A stretch of DNA of 64,000 bases. Source: Alopecurus myosuroides (lineage: Eukaryota; Streptophyta; Magnoliopsida; Poales; Poaceae). The position numbers and the translations under genes are program-made. Below, piece after piece: positions 11,174 to 22,400 of this stretch (position 1 is its first letter; every line of letters begins with the position of its first letter). Where the stretch lies: the NCBI GenBank assembly GCA_028641055.1, contig CM054060.1, positions 205,740,445 through 205,804,444 on the forward strand. The letters run 5' to 3'. Below the pieces are notes generated by a model. That model was not told where the DNA came from. It did not search any database and saw nothing but the letters and a program-made list of their open reading frames with translations.

Positions 11174-11178
11174 CACAT

Positions 11179-11781
11179 TGAGCGACCTAGCTGTATAACA
11201 TCCTTCTTTGTACTTATTAGGGTTATGATCATATCCTTGTTTTCATATTTTCAATCAATTTAGTTTGGGACATCAGCTATTTGAGATAACCTGGCATGTT
11301 AGAGTTTTCTCTCCGGTTATATAGTACACATCCTATATGGTTTGGATTTCCTCTCCAAAATAAACATATAGCCGTTATACTTTATAGTTGACAGAAAATG
11401 TGCAAGCATCGTTTTATTTTTACGTCCTTCCATATATGCAGGCAAAGGTTTGTTATTGCTGTCACAGAGCTATATCATGGTGGTCGGAGGCTGAAACCTG
11501 TTGCAAAGCTGAGTCGAAGCCACCGATGATTTTGCCAGAGTCGAAGATGTGAATGAAGTCAATGCAAGCCATAGATGAAGTGGGAGGAACGATGTTGGCA
11601 TCACCATTTTACCCTTTATGTTGCTACTATTGCATTGAATCATGATACGCACAATGCACTAAAAGTAAACATTCTGGTTTAATAATATGGTAACTATTTC
11701 ATTTTTTATGACAGTATGCGATGTGTATATCATGCATTACAAATATTTTGATCTCTAAGACTAAATATATCGTCCGTGGCA
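11179..11781. other. Intergenic DNA between solo LTR and Helitron, no recognisable feature
   Basis: About 600 bp of ordinary AT-rich sequence. The only frames are short, and I see no conserved motif. Confidence 0.4.
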
Positions 11782-13989
11782 TCTATATAAACTAAATAGG
11801 TCATCCCCACTACCTATTTCTCTTGACATGCAGCCTATCCACCTCAGCATACCTGCCACATAAGCACTTTCCGGTTTTCTTTTTCTATTTATTTTCTTTG
11901 AGGAATTCCCCCTTTTTTGCTTAGCGCTTCGTGCGTTTGACAAGCCTAGACAATATGTTACGGCCCATTCTTCAGCCCATGGGTAATAGAAGCAACCAGC
12001 CCACAACTGTTAATCTTCCCCAAGAAAATATGGATCCACCGAGTACCGACTGCGTTCTCTATTCCTCTCCCCCACGATTCCCATGAGAATTAGCTCCATA
12101 GGAAACCGATGCAGGCATACAAAAGGTTCGCGCAGACCCCCCCTATAAACTCCGTGATGCGCCTTGGCCATTCACATCGAGTCCTCTCCCCTCCTAATCC
12201 ACTAGGGGATTCACTGTGGGCATCATCACGATACGTCGTCGCTGCTACAACGTCGGCCGAGTTCATGGAGTCCTGAGGCTCTGAGGAGGAAAATTGTGAT
12301 TGCAAGTGGACCAACACCGACCTGTATCCCGTGTACACAAGTGAATTTGTGCCGCCTCGGCTAGATCTTACACGCGTATGTACCCGAGCTTACACCGATC
12401 TGCATTCCATGGTTGCTTACCGTGCCCAGATTTAGTTGCATTCTCCCGTTCATTCCCATCACCTCCGTGAATTTTTGGTAAGTTTAAGTTCCATTGGGGA
12501 TTTGGGCTTGCAGCTTCTTGATTTTGTTGTTTTCTGTCTACATACTTTATACTGACGTGTGTTTTCTGTTCTTCCTGCTATGGACTTTCTTGCAGGAGAA
12601 ACGATTCGCACAAAAGAGAGAATCACATGTGTTTTCTTTTATCTTGATAACTGTACGTGAGAAAATGATATTAGCCTGGAAGTACATCCTTCATTTAGGC
12701 TTTTCAGTTTCAGGTCTGCAAATGGATTTCTTCCTATTCCTTACTCTGTATCAGGTTGGGTCAATTAGTTAAGGAAGAACATTTTGTGATTTATTACTGT
12801 CCAGTTAACGACATCTTTTTCAGAAACTGGATGTAGCTTCTTGGTTCTAATTTCTGTGAGTTTTCTGGTTTGCATCGGCAAATCTATGGACATAATATTT
12901 CCCGTAAAGTATAGATACTGCTTGGATGTCTCAGCTTGCAACGCAGGGATGCCACAGGTTTCTGCATTTCGGTCTTCTACTGACAAGAGCAACAACCAGA
13001 TTATTGTTAAAATCACGAGCAACGAAGGAAATCTATTTGTGTCATACGTTGGGTGCTAAGTTGGTGGTTGATACAATATATGCACGCCATAATCTGGAGA
13101 GGCATGAACTGGAGTTCAAACATCTAAAGAATGGCCAAGGTCATGTGTAACTGTTCCGATGGAGGATGAGATCTTAAGAACAAAATAGTTTTAGCTGCTT
13201 GAAACATGTGATTTGAATTGTTTTTCCTGTATTTTTGTGGATCGATCGGGTTTACTTATCTTCCAACATGCAATCCTCAGTCATAAATTGCCATCGATAA
13301 GTCTACAACGTATAAAAGTATATAATCCTAGCTGTCGCTTTCTCTTTCCAAATGTTACTTTCTGATAAAACGTTTGATGGGCCTAAATTTGCTAGGCAAT
13401 CTAAATTAATGGGTCGATGTTCAACATATGCATCCTTCTAAACACAACTATCTAGAGTACACATGTGCTGTTTTCACTCCCGCGGTAAAATAATCTGTTA
13501 CCTTACAACGTTTGCATTATTACGATAATACTAAACAACTCAGCGTGGATGGACATATTCAAGACAAGGACATCCTTTGTTTCCATATTTTTATGTGAGC
13601 GGAAACATGCTAGGTAAATTTCCAACAGTATCATACATGAGAACATGACTAACAATAAACATTCGACTTATGTTTCTCATATTTATGTAATTCAAATCGT
13701 TCTACTTACGTCGGAGGTGCCAAATTTAGTATATGCTTGCCCAAAGTTTCTTCACAACTTTTCTTAAATTTCTTCTACCGGATGTTTAATTAGACACAAA
13801 AACATAACATCTGTCATATTGCTATTTATTCTTGAATACCTTCACTGTTGTGTCATCATGAGGTACTAACGTCCACCTGTTAAACTAAATTAAAAACATT
13901 GAAAAAATATTCGATGTTAATGAGTTTTTCAACTGCAACAAGAAAATATTATATTAGCTTCCGCAGCAACGCGCGGGGAATCATCTAGT
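11782..13989 (+). mobile_element. Non-autonomous Helitron
   Basis: The left end is TCTATATAAACTAAATAGG preceded by A, followed by a CCACCTCAGCATACCTGCCAC segment typical of grass Helitron 5' ends. The right end is a short hairpin (CCGC...GCGG within CCGCAGCAACGCGCGG) about 10 bases before CTAGT, followed by T; this is the CTRRT terminus with A/T insertion and no target duplication expected of Helitrons. The 2.2-kb interior has no Rep/helicase coding. It contains GC-rich then T-rich stretches resembling captured UTR, intron or exon fragments, including small open frames around 12841-13150. Confidence 0.65.
12841..13150 (+). other. Possible captured gene fragment inside the Helitron
   Basis: Two overlapping open frames (12841-13059, 72 codons; 12926-13150, 74 codons) lie in a non-repetitive-looking stretch of the Helitron. 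The first contains a passage ending NNQIIVKITSNEGNLF, the second ends HELEFKHLKNGQGHV. I do not recognise either product. Helitrons often carry host exon fragments and this could be one, but chance ORFs are not excluded. Confidence 0.25.
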
Positions 13990-13999
13990 TCAACTAGTA

Positions 14000-14459
14000 T
14001 GTTGTTTTATGGTGATCCAAATTCATATGAAGATAAAGGAAAGTTCGGCCTTCGCTACGCGGAGGCCCGTCGCCGGAGGCTTAGGGCCGAAGCGTAGCGA
14101 AGCCGAACTTTCCCATCCTGGTTCCCACCTGTCGCGTGGAGTGCACGAGGGGGGTGCAGGGGGCGGCAGCCCCCCGCGGTACGGTACGAGTCGATACCGA
14201 GTTGAAGTTGGATACACAGTTACCGACCTAGTTAGGTCAGGACCGCCTTTATATACCTCTTGTAAGCCGCCGCACGGGATAAGCCACACATTGTAAATCC
14301 CGGCGCGATTGTAACCTACCCCGAAATAGTGAAGTATTGCTGGCTGGCGCCCGTGGTTTTTTCTCTTCCTCATTGGAAGGGTTTTCCACGTTAAAATCTC
14401 GTGTCCCCGTTGGTTTGATCTTGTTTAATTTCATCGTTGTTTTGCTATTGCTTGTAACA
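14000..14459 (+). repeat. 5' LTR of the copia element
   Basis: 460 bp. It contains a 22-bp-stem inverted repeat (14038-14113), a TATA-like TTTATATA at 14248-14255 as candidate LTR promoter, and ends TTGTAACA two bases before the PBS. Confidence 0.93.
14038..14113 (+). repeat. Long hairpin-forming inverted repeat in the copia LTR
   Basis: Left arm 14038-14060 (GGAAAGTTCGGC then CTTCGCTACGC) and right arm 14092-14113 are complementary over 22 bp with a single bulged C; the loop is 31 bases and GC-rich. The same structure is present in the 3' LTR at 18630-18705 without arm changes. Confidence 0.8.
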
Positions 14460-14461
14460 AG

Positions 14462-14473
14462 TGGTATCAGAGC
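14462..14473 (+). other. Primer-binding site of the copia element
   Basis: TGGTATCAGAGC, complementary to initiator tRNA-Met, two bases after the 5' LTR end. Confidence 0.9.
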
Positions 14474-14497
14474 CCTGTTTCAGATTAGGGATTCGCG

Positions 14498-17400
14498 ATG
14501 GCATCGATGAAGTTTGATCTACCGTTGCTGGACTACAAGACGAGGTTTTCTCTGTGGCAAGTAAAGATGCGTGCGGTTCTGTCGCAGGCATCGGATCTGG
14601 GTGAGGCGCTGGATTCTTTCGGGAATAAGGAAGCGAAGGTGTGGACTGCTGAGGAGAAGCGCAAAGATCGTAAGGCTTTGTCGTTGATTCAGCTTCATCT
14701 GTCTAATGATATATTACAAGAGGTGCTGTTGGAGAAATCCGCGGCTGCGCTGTGGGTCAAGCTGGAATCGATCTGCATGTCAAAAGATCTCACCAGCAAG
14801 ATGCACGTAAAGATGAAGCTGTTCTCGCTCAAGATGCAGGATGGTGGTTCTGTCATGAGCCACTTGTCGATCTTCAAGGAGATCGTGTCCGACCTAGTGT
14901 CGATGGAGGTAAAATATGAGGATGAAGACTTAGCTCTTCTGCTGTTATGTTCGCTGCCTAGTTCTTTTACAAACCTGCGTGATACCATACTGTTAAGCCG
15001 CGATGAACTAACTCTTGCGGAAGTTTGTGAGGCCCTGCAGACCAGGGAAAAGATGAAAGTTATGGTGCAGGCTAACACATCGTCCTCCAAAGGCGATGCA
15101 TTGCAGGTACGAGGTAGACCTGAGCAGCGAGATAACAACTACAACAACAACAACAGGGATAAAAGCAGGGGCCGTTCAAAGTCCAAAGGACGAGACAAGT
15201 TCTGCAGGTACTGTAAGAAAACCAATCACACCATTGATGATTGCTGGAAGGTACAGAACAAGGAGAAAAGGAACGGCACATACCAACCGAAAAATAATTC
15301 TGACGGTAATGGTAATGGTACTGGTAAGGCTGCTGTTGTTGCTGGTGATAATAGTTCGGATGGTGAATGCTTAGCTGTTTTTACTGCATGTGTTACCCGT
15401 GATGATGAGTGGATTCTTGATACTGCTTGTTCGTTTCATATTTGCTGTAACAAAGAATGGTTCAGTTCTTATGAAGCTGTGCAGACTGGAGATTTTGTGC
15501 GTGTGGGGAACGACAACAAATGTCACATTGTTGGCATTGGATCTGTTCAGATCAAGACCCATGGAGGGATGACACGTACATTGACGGGAGTGAAACACAT
15601 ACCATCCATGGCGAGAAATTTGATCTCGCTGAGTACCCTTGACTATGACGGGTACAAATATGCCGGAGGGGATAAACGCCTGAAGGTATCAAAAGGTTCT
15701 CTCATTGTTATGATTGGTGATATGAATTCTGCCAAGTTATATATTCTTAGAGGTAGCACTTTGTCTGGTACTGCTGGTGTTATTACTAATGATGATGCAA
15801 GTACAACTAACCTCTGGCATAAGCGGCTTGGACACATGAGTGAACATGGTATGGCAGAATTGGTGAAGAGAGAACTGTTGAAGAACTGCAATATGAGTAA
15901 GTTGCCGTTCTGTGAACACTGCGTGTTTGGTAAGCATAAGAGAGTTAAGTTCAATGCTTCCGTTCATAGCACTAAAGGTACTTTGGATTATGTACATGCT
16001 GATTTATGGGGGCCTTCACGTAAGCCCTCTTATGGTGGTGCTCGTTATATGCTTACTATCATTGATGATTACTCTAGAAGAGTTTGGCCTTATTTTATGA
16101 AAACTAAGGATGATACTTTTGCTGCTTTTAAAGAGTGGAAAGTTATGATTGAAAAGCAAACTGAGAGAAAGGTGAAGGTGCTTCGTACTGACAATGGTGG
16201 CGAATTTTGTTCGCATGCTTTTGATGATTATTGTGTGCAGGAAGGCATTGTCAGGCACCACACCATCCCATACACACCTCAGCAAAATGGTGTAGCTGAG
16301 CGGATGAATAGGACGATCATCTCCAAAGCTCGCTGCATGTTGTTCAACGCCCGCATGAGTAGGCGTTTTTGGGCTGAGGCTGCCAACACTGCCTGCTACT
16401 TGATCAACAGGTCACCATCCATCCCTCTTGACAAGAAAACTCCTATTGAGGTATGGTCTGGTGAGTCAGCTGATTATTCACAACTGAAAGTTTTTGGTTG
16501 CACTGCCTATGCTCATGTTGATAATGGAAAATTAGAGCCTAGAGCTATTAAGTGCTTATTTCTTGGTTATGGTTCTGGAGTAAAAGGATATAAGTTGTGG
16601 AACCCGGAAACCAAAAAGACTTTCTTTAGCAGAAGTGTTGTGTTTAATGAATCTGTTATGTATGAGGACAGTTTGTCAACTGATGTTATGCCTGATTCTT
16701 CTGATGAGGACGAACCACGAGTTCGTTTGCAGGTGGAGCCAGACCACCTGGATGAGGAGGAAACTAAAATTGTTGAGGAGGATATTGTGCCGCCCTCACC
16801 TCCTATTGTGCAGCAAGAAAATTTGTCTATTGCAGAACGCGGAGAGAAGAGGAATAAAGGACCTCGTACTCGTTTAATTGAGGAATGTGATGTTGTTTAT
16901 TTTGCTCTAAGTTGTGCAGAACAGGTGGAGAATGATGCTGAACCTGCTACATATAATGAAGCTATTGCTTCGGTTGATCGTGACAAGTGGATTGGTGCAA
17001 TGCACGAAGAGATGCAATCACTTGAGAAGAATGGCACATGGGATATTGTGCGCTTGCCTAAACAAAAGAAGGCCGTCCGCTGTAAGTGGATATTCAAAAG
17101 AAAGGAGGGCTTATCTCCCAGTGAGCCTCCAAGGTTTAAGGCAAGGTTAGTAGCAAAAGGTTTCAGTCAGATTCCAGGAGTGGATTATAATGATGTGTTC
17201 TCACCTGTTGTCAAGCATAGTTCTATTCGTACTTTCTTTAGTATTGTTGCTATGCATGATCTTGAGCTTGAGCAGTTAGATGTGAAGACTGCGTTTTTGC
17301 ATGGAGAACTAGAGGAGGAGATATACATGGACCAACCTGAAGGGTTCATAGTGCCTGGTAAAGAGGATTTCGTGTGCAAGCTAAAGAAGTCTCTTTACGG

Positions 17401-18496
17401 TTTGAAACAGTCTCCTCGACAATGGTATAAAAGGTTTGATTCTTTTATGATGGCACATGGTTTTAAGAGGTCTGAATATGATAGCTGTGTGTACATTAAA
17501 TTTGTTGATGAATCACCTATATACTTGCTGCTATATGTTGATGATATGTTAATTGCTGCCAAGAGCATGAAAGAAATCACTACATTGAAGAAACAGTTGA
17601 GTAGTGAGTTTGAGATGAAGGATCTTGGTCCTGCTAAGAAAATTCTAGGTATGGAAATTTCTAGAGACAGAAAATCTAGATTGCTATTTCTTAGTCAGGA
17701 GAATTATATTAAGAAAGTACTTCATCGATTTAATATGCATGATGCAAAGTCTGTTAGTACTCCTATTGCTTCGCACTTCAAGTTGTCAGCATTGCAAAGT
17801 CCTACTACTGACAAAGATATTGAGTACATGTCACGAGTTCCCTATGCTAGTGCCGTTGGTTCCTTAATGTATGCCATGGTGTGTTCTAGGCCTGATTTAT
17901 CATATGCTATGAGTTTGGTCAGTCGATACATGGCTAATCCTGGTAAAGAACATTGGAAAACTGTTCAGTGGATTTTCAGGTACCTTCGCGGCACATCCAA
18001 AGCTTGCTTGAAGTTTGGCAAGACTGGTGAGGGACTCGCAGGCTATGTGGATTCAGATTATGCTGCCGACTTGGATAAGAGGAGATCCCTCACAGGTTAT
18101 GTGTTTACTATTAGTGGATGTGCCGTTAGCTGGAAGGCTACCTTGCAGGGTGTTGTTGCACAATCTACTACTGAGGCTGAGTATATGGCTATTGCTGAAG
18201 CATGCAAGGAGTCAGTTTGGTTGAAAGGCCTGTTTGCTGAGCTTTGTGGAGATGATACTTGCATTAACCTATTTTGTGACAGTCAGAGTGCTATTTACCT
18301 TACTAAGGATCAGATGTTCCATGAGAGAACAAAGCACATTGATGTCAAGTACCATTATGTGCGTGATGTTGTTGCACAAGGTAAGCTGAAGGTATGCAAG
18401 ATTAGTACTCATGATAATCCTGCTGATATGATGACAAAGCCAGTTCCTATTGCTAAGTTTGAGCTTTGCTCAAGCTTAGTTGGTATCACTGCTTAG
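14498..18496 (+). CDS. Ty1/copia gag-pol polyprotein (gag, protease, integrase, RT, RNase H)
   Basis: A single 1,332-codon frame starting 25 bases after the PBS. Gag occupies about residues 1-225, followed by a basic Asn-rich stretch and a CCHC knuckle [14 protein letters not shown] (about 236-249). The protease active site is [10 protein letters not shown] (about 306-315). The integrase HHCC domain is about 440-485 ([19 protein letters not shown]); its DDE core has [14 protein letters not shown] and [11 protein letters not shown]. The RT has DVKTAFLHG and YVDDMLIA (about 925-1020), and RNase H has DSDYAAD and TEAEYMA. Domain order (integrase before RT) defines copia. No stop, frameshift or obvious catalytic substitution is visible. 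Gag-pol as one frame is normal for plant copia elements. It runs in the same orientation as the downstream importin gene. Confidence 0.95.
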   Translation: MASMKFDLPLLDYKTRFSLWQVKMRAVLSQASDLGEALDSFGNKEAKVWTAEEKRKDRKALSLIQLHLSNDILQEVLLEKSAAALWVKLESICMSKDLTSKMHVKMKLFSLKMQDGGSVMSHLSIFKEIVSDLVSMEVKYEDEDLALLLLCSLPSSFTNLRDTILLSRDELTLAEVCEALQTREKMKVMVQANTSSSKGDALQVRGRPEQRDNNYNNNNRDKSRGRSKSKGRDKFCRYCKKTNHTIDDCWKVQNKEKRNGTYQPKNNSDGNGNGTGKAAVVAGDNSSDGECLAVFTACVTRDDEWILDTACSFHICCNKEWFSSYEAVQTGDFVRVGNDNKCHIVGIGSVQIKTHGGMTRTLTGVKHIPSMARNLISLSTLDYDGYKYAGGDKRLKVSKGSLIVMIGDMNSAKLYILRGSTLSGTAGVITNDDASTTNLWHKRLGHMSEHGMAELVKRELLKNCNMSKLPFCEHCVFGKHKRVKFNASVHSTKGTLDYVHADLWGPSRKPSYGGARYMLTIIDDYSRRVWPYFMKTKDDTFAAFKEWKVMIEKQTERKVKVLRTDNGGEFCSHAFDDYCVQEGIVRHHTIPYTPQQNGVAERMNRTIISKARCMLFNARMSRRFWAEAANTACYLINRSPSIPLDKKTPIEVWSGESADYSQLKVFGCTAYAHVDNGKLEPRAIKCLFLGYGSGVKGYKLWNPETKKTFFSRSVVFNESVMYEDSLSTDVMPDSSDEDEPRVRLQVEPDHLDEEETKIVEEDIVPPSPPIVQQENLSIAERGEKRNKGPRTRLIEECDVVYFALSCAEQVENDAEPATYNEAIASVDRDKWIGAMHEEMQSLEKNGTWDIVRLPKQKKAVRCKWIFKRKEGLSPSEPPRFKARLVAKGFSQIPGVDYNDVFSPVVKHSSIRTFFSIVAMHDLELEQLDVKTAFLHGELEEEIYMDQPEGFIVPGKEDFVCKLKKSLYGLKQSPRQWYKRFDSFMMAHGFKRSEYDSCVYIKFVDESPIYLLLYVDDMLIAAKSMKEITTLKKQLSSEFEMKDLGPAKKILGMEISRDRKSRLLFLSQENYIKKVLHRFNMHDAKSVSTPIASHFKLSALQSPTTDKDIEYMSRVPYASAVGSLMYAMVCSRPDLSYAMSLVSRYMANPGKEHWKTVQWIFRYLRGTSKACLKFGKTGEGLAGYVDSDYAADLDKRRSLTGYVFTISGCAVSWKATLQGVVAQSTTEAEYMAIAEACKESVWLKGLFAELCGDDTCINLFCDSQSAIYLTKDQMFHERTKHIDVKYHYVRDVVAQGKLKVCKISTHDNPADMMTKPVPIAKFELCSSLVGITA

Positions 18497-18591
18497 CCCA
18501 AGAGGCTATTTGGCGCCGAAGGTGTTTTCTTTGTGTGTTTCAGGTGAAGGTTCTCATTATGCTACAAGAGGGAATTTGTCTCAAGGTGGAG

Positions 18592-19052
18592 TGTTGTTTT
18601 ATGGTGATCCAAATTCATATGAAGATAAAGGAAAGTTCGGCCTTCGCTACGCGGAGGCCCGTCGCCGGAGGCTTAGGGCCGAAGCGTAGCGAAGCCGAAC
18701 TTTCCCATCCTGGTTCCCACCTGTCGCGTGGAGTGCACGAGGGGGGGTGCGGGGGGCGGCAGCCCCCCGCGGTACGGTACGAGTCGATACCGAGTTGGAG
18801 TTGGATACACAGTTACCGACCTAGTTAGGTCAGGACCGCCTTTATATACCTCTTGTAAGCCGCCGCACGGGATAAGCCACACATTGTAAATCCCGGCGCG
18901 ATTGTAACCTACCCCGAAATAGTGAAGTATTGCTGGCTGGCGCCCGTGGTTTTTTCTCTTCCTCATTGGAAAGGTTTTCCACGTTAAAATCTCGTGTCCC
19001 CGTTGGTTTGATCTTGTTTAATTTCATCGTTGTTTTGCTATTGCTTGTAACA
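18592..19052 (+). repeat. 3' LTR of the copia element
   Basis: 461 bp, near-identical to 14000-14459. Its TATA-like element is at 18841-18848, 583 bp before the importin start codon and on the same strand. Confidence 0.93.
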
Positions 19053-19430
19053 TAGTACTCGTGTATAATGCGTGTAATTTTGATGTCGGATTTTTTGATT
19101 ATAATCGTAACCAGCTGTCTATCCCTCCGCCCTGTGGGCCCAACTCACCAGCGGAACCCAGGTACACCAACCCACCCCGGTCGCCCCTGACCAAACCCTA
19201 GGGTTAAATACCGCACACACGTTGTGAACTTGTGATCCCTCCTCTCTCCTTCCCCGAACAGAGCCCCCGCCCCATTCCCGAAGACCTCGCGGCGCCAAAA
19301 GGAGAGACCATTGCCAGCCGAGCTCGAGCGCTCCACCTGGACGTCTCGCGCCGGCCCTAACTCTGGGTAGGGTTTGGTACTGTTATCCCGCCCCTCGCCG
19401 GTGGCCTGCTCCTCAGCCGCCGCTGGCGAC
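19053..19430 (+). promoter_or_regulatory. Remaining proximal promoter and 5' UTR of the importin gene
   Basis: 378 bp of single-copy-looking, GC-rich sequence between the copia element and the start codon. GGGTTAAATACC (about 19201-19212) is a weak TATA-like candidate; the transcription start is not determined. Upstream of this only ten host bases (13990-13999) separate the copia element from the Helitron, so any distal promoter is displaced by transposons. Confidence 0.45.
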
Positions 19431-22400
19431 ATGGATCTGCCCAACCTCGCCGTCGTGCTGCGCGCCGCGCTTAGTCACGTCCCCGAGGAGCGCAAAGCCG
19501 CGGAGGAGAGTCTCAACCAGGTGAGCAGCTTCACCCCGCCTACTCCCCTTTAATACCACCGCCCCTTCTCGGAAAATACAAGCTCGAGTTCCGATACTGT
19601 TTGATCGCGAGTCGCGCTTGAATTGTCATCGGTTTGGTGGGCAATTATCTGCCTTAATGTCGAGAGCTGCTGCGGTTGCTCGAGCCTGGTCTCCCTAGTT
19701 TAATCCCACGGGGTTTTTGGAGTGTGCAGAGGGCTCTGGTTTATTCTGAAATCGTAGGGTGTGCGGTGCAGTGCTCGTGCATGTCCTAGTATCTGCGGTA
19801 AATGGAAAATTCGTATCATAGTAATACTCTTGAGCCTTTTGGGTTGTTTGGGTCATTAAGTTCCAGGCCACCAACAGTATTTTGAGTTACTCTTCGTGTT
19901 ACTAAGAGCCAGTCGATTAACTATTCAGTAATACTAAAACTAGCGGGTCAACAGATTCAAGTGAACTACAATTTGCCAAAAAAAAAAGATTCAAGTGAAT
20001 TCCATGGGCAACTTATTTGCAAAAATTGACCCTTCTCCCCTCTCTATTAGTGATACAGTATTCTGATACTATTTAAGTATTATTATACAAAATGCATAAT
20101 ATGCAAACATTGGATATACTTATCGCTCTTTTACTAGCTCCTACTTTTTGAAATAGCAATATTTGGTTTATTCCTTTATGGCTCAATGCCAAAAGGTCAG
20201 CTTAATACTGTTCAGTAAAGTAAACTATATTATACAAAATGCATAATATGCAAACATTGGATATACTTATCGCTCTTTTACTAGCTCCTACTTTTTGAAA
20301 TAGCAATATTTGGTTTATTCCTTTATGGCTCAATGCCAAAAGGTCAGCTTAATACTGTTCAGTAAAGTAAACTATAACTAGTTACCGAATCCATATGCAT
20401 TAATCGGCTCAAGTACAAGAACATAAATTTTATTCACGCCAGTCAAAATTGTCTTAGTAACCTTACAGAGAGCTGAGTGTGAGCCGGAGGGCAAGGGCAA
20501 GGCGCCATGGCCATATAGCCATAGTTTACAGAATGCCGTTGCTGCCGCCCAACTGATCTGAGGTCCCCATGCAAACCTTTGTCATAAAACCACTCCCTGT
20601 TACCACCAAAGACGAAAGCCTTCCTCGCCATGTACTTTCTTGTGTAGATTTTGCAGAATGCTTGTTTGAACTGAATGGACGATCTTGATTTGGTTCAGCT
20701 GTTGGGGACAGTAGTGTTTTTATGCGAGATGAAAGAGTTGTGTTTAAGATCCACATGAAGGCTGTCTCGTTTATGGGCTTTGATTGCCTACTGTATAGGA
20801 GCAGTCTACCTCAACTACTCCTACCTCTTAATTTTACTACTTCTAGTTCAAATTAGAACTCAAGCTGGAGCCATGGTTAGCACATACTTTTAGTGCTTGT
20901 CGTAGATAGTATACTGCACTTCCCCGTCTTCTCCATTTATGACTTGTTTTGATCACTTTTGCTGACAGTTTTGCAATTCATGCAGTTCCAGTTCACGCCA
21001 CAACATCTAGTTAGATTGTTACAGATCATTGTGGACGGAAGTTGTGATATGGCTGTACGACAGGTTGCAAGCATCCATTTCAAGAATTTTGTTGCCAAAA
21101 ACTGGTCCCCTAACGATCCTGGTATGTAGAAGTTGGTTCTTGACCATTGATTTGTTTATCCCTTATTAAAAAATATGACTATGTTGTTATTTGTTCAATA
21201 GATGAGCCCCCAAAAGTTTCTGAAATTGACAAGTCCATGGTCCGTGAGAATATACTAGGATTTATTGTTCAAGTACCGCCTCTCCTAAGGTAATTAACTG
21301 TGTATCATCTGACATTTTTTTATTTTGGTAATGGGCGCAGAGGGTTTCACTGTTTACTGGTTACAAACTTGCAGGTGATAACACCTGCAGTACATTACTA
21401 TCAAGTATCAATTGTTACCTATGTTTCATAGACATCTTGTTTTCAGTTTCCTTTTTTGAGTCTTCTTGCTGCCCGTTTTCCATTCAACATTATAAACCTC
21501 GATTTTGTTCCTTTATGGCATGCACAATGAATCATCCTAAACTGTATCACTATATATTGCGAGTTCTTGTGGCCATGGTTACCCATGGCGCAGTTTCAAC
21601 GTGAGACACCTGATTGCCGCCTGACCCCTAAAAAGCCTAAAGAAATGGGAAAACGGGGAAATATAAATGGGCACGAAAATAAGTAAAGAAACGAAAGGTG
21701 GGATGTCCCAACATGTTATGAAGCGTGGTACGAGATAGGATAGCCCTAAGGCTGGTACGAGATGGCCCTGGACAGATGAGGTGCGATGCCCAGCCAACAG
21801 GGAGCTGCCGCACAACAAGAGCAGGGAGAAACTTTGGGAGGATAATGGAGACTATTTTTCTCGCTTGATTCTTGATTGATAGTGCTAGGCATAATGAAGC
21901 CAGCGTACAAATTGGAGTCTTAGCCGAATTAACAACTTAAGGAAAGAACTAACTTGTTTTGGAATCGGATAAATTGAGGACTTCTCCTCCCTTGGTGTGG
22001 CTGCTTTACACCACATAACATCACTCCCCCCTTTTTAAACAGCTCGTCCTCGAGCTGGACTAATGAGCGTCTTCCACGACATCAGCTGCATCGGGATCAA
22101 TCGCTAGGATGAAGCGTTTCTTGCAGCTGTGGCCAGGACAAAACGCTCATCACAGTTGTAGCATAAGCCTTGTTCACGCCGGTTTGCCATTGCTGCCAGT
22201 GTAACTATGCGCCGTGGTGGGTTTGCTGGAGCGGTTACTATCCCCTGTCCTGGAGGTGGTGCTGCTGGGATAGCAGGTGCTTGTGGTGCACTGAGGTTTG
22301 GGCATGGCTGGTAGACATCCTGTGCTAGTTGCTGAACTGTCAGGGGTGTCCAGTGCGCACTCACAGGAGCGTGCCAAACTCATGGCGTCCAGCAGGCTGC

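Larger units (their letters stand above)
14000..19052 (+). mobile_element. Young, apparently intact Ty1/copia retrotransposon
   Basis: 5,053 bp with LTRs 14000-14459 and 18592-19052, both TGTTGTTTTA...TTGTAACA, and a perfect 5-bp target duplication TAGTA (13995-13999 and 19053-19057). The PBS is at 14462-14473 and a purine-rich tract (about 18582-18591) precedes the 3' LTR. By eye the LTRs differ by three substitutions and one indel in a G run, about 0.7%, or roughly 0.25 Myr at 1.3e-8 per site per year. The polyprotein is uninterrupted with all catalytic motifs visible, so autonomy is plausible. Style suggests the Tork/Tnt1 side of copia, not proven. Confidence 0.92.

Noticed and set aside
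14462..14473. tRNA-like TGGTATCAGAGC sequences as possible tRNA genes
   Set aside because: They are primer-binding sites adjoining LTRs; no cloverleaf surrounds them.
20443..20756. Minus-strand ORFs in intron 1 that look slightly protein-like
   Set aside because: Short overlapping frames without recognisable motif; a captured exon cannot be excluded but is not supported.
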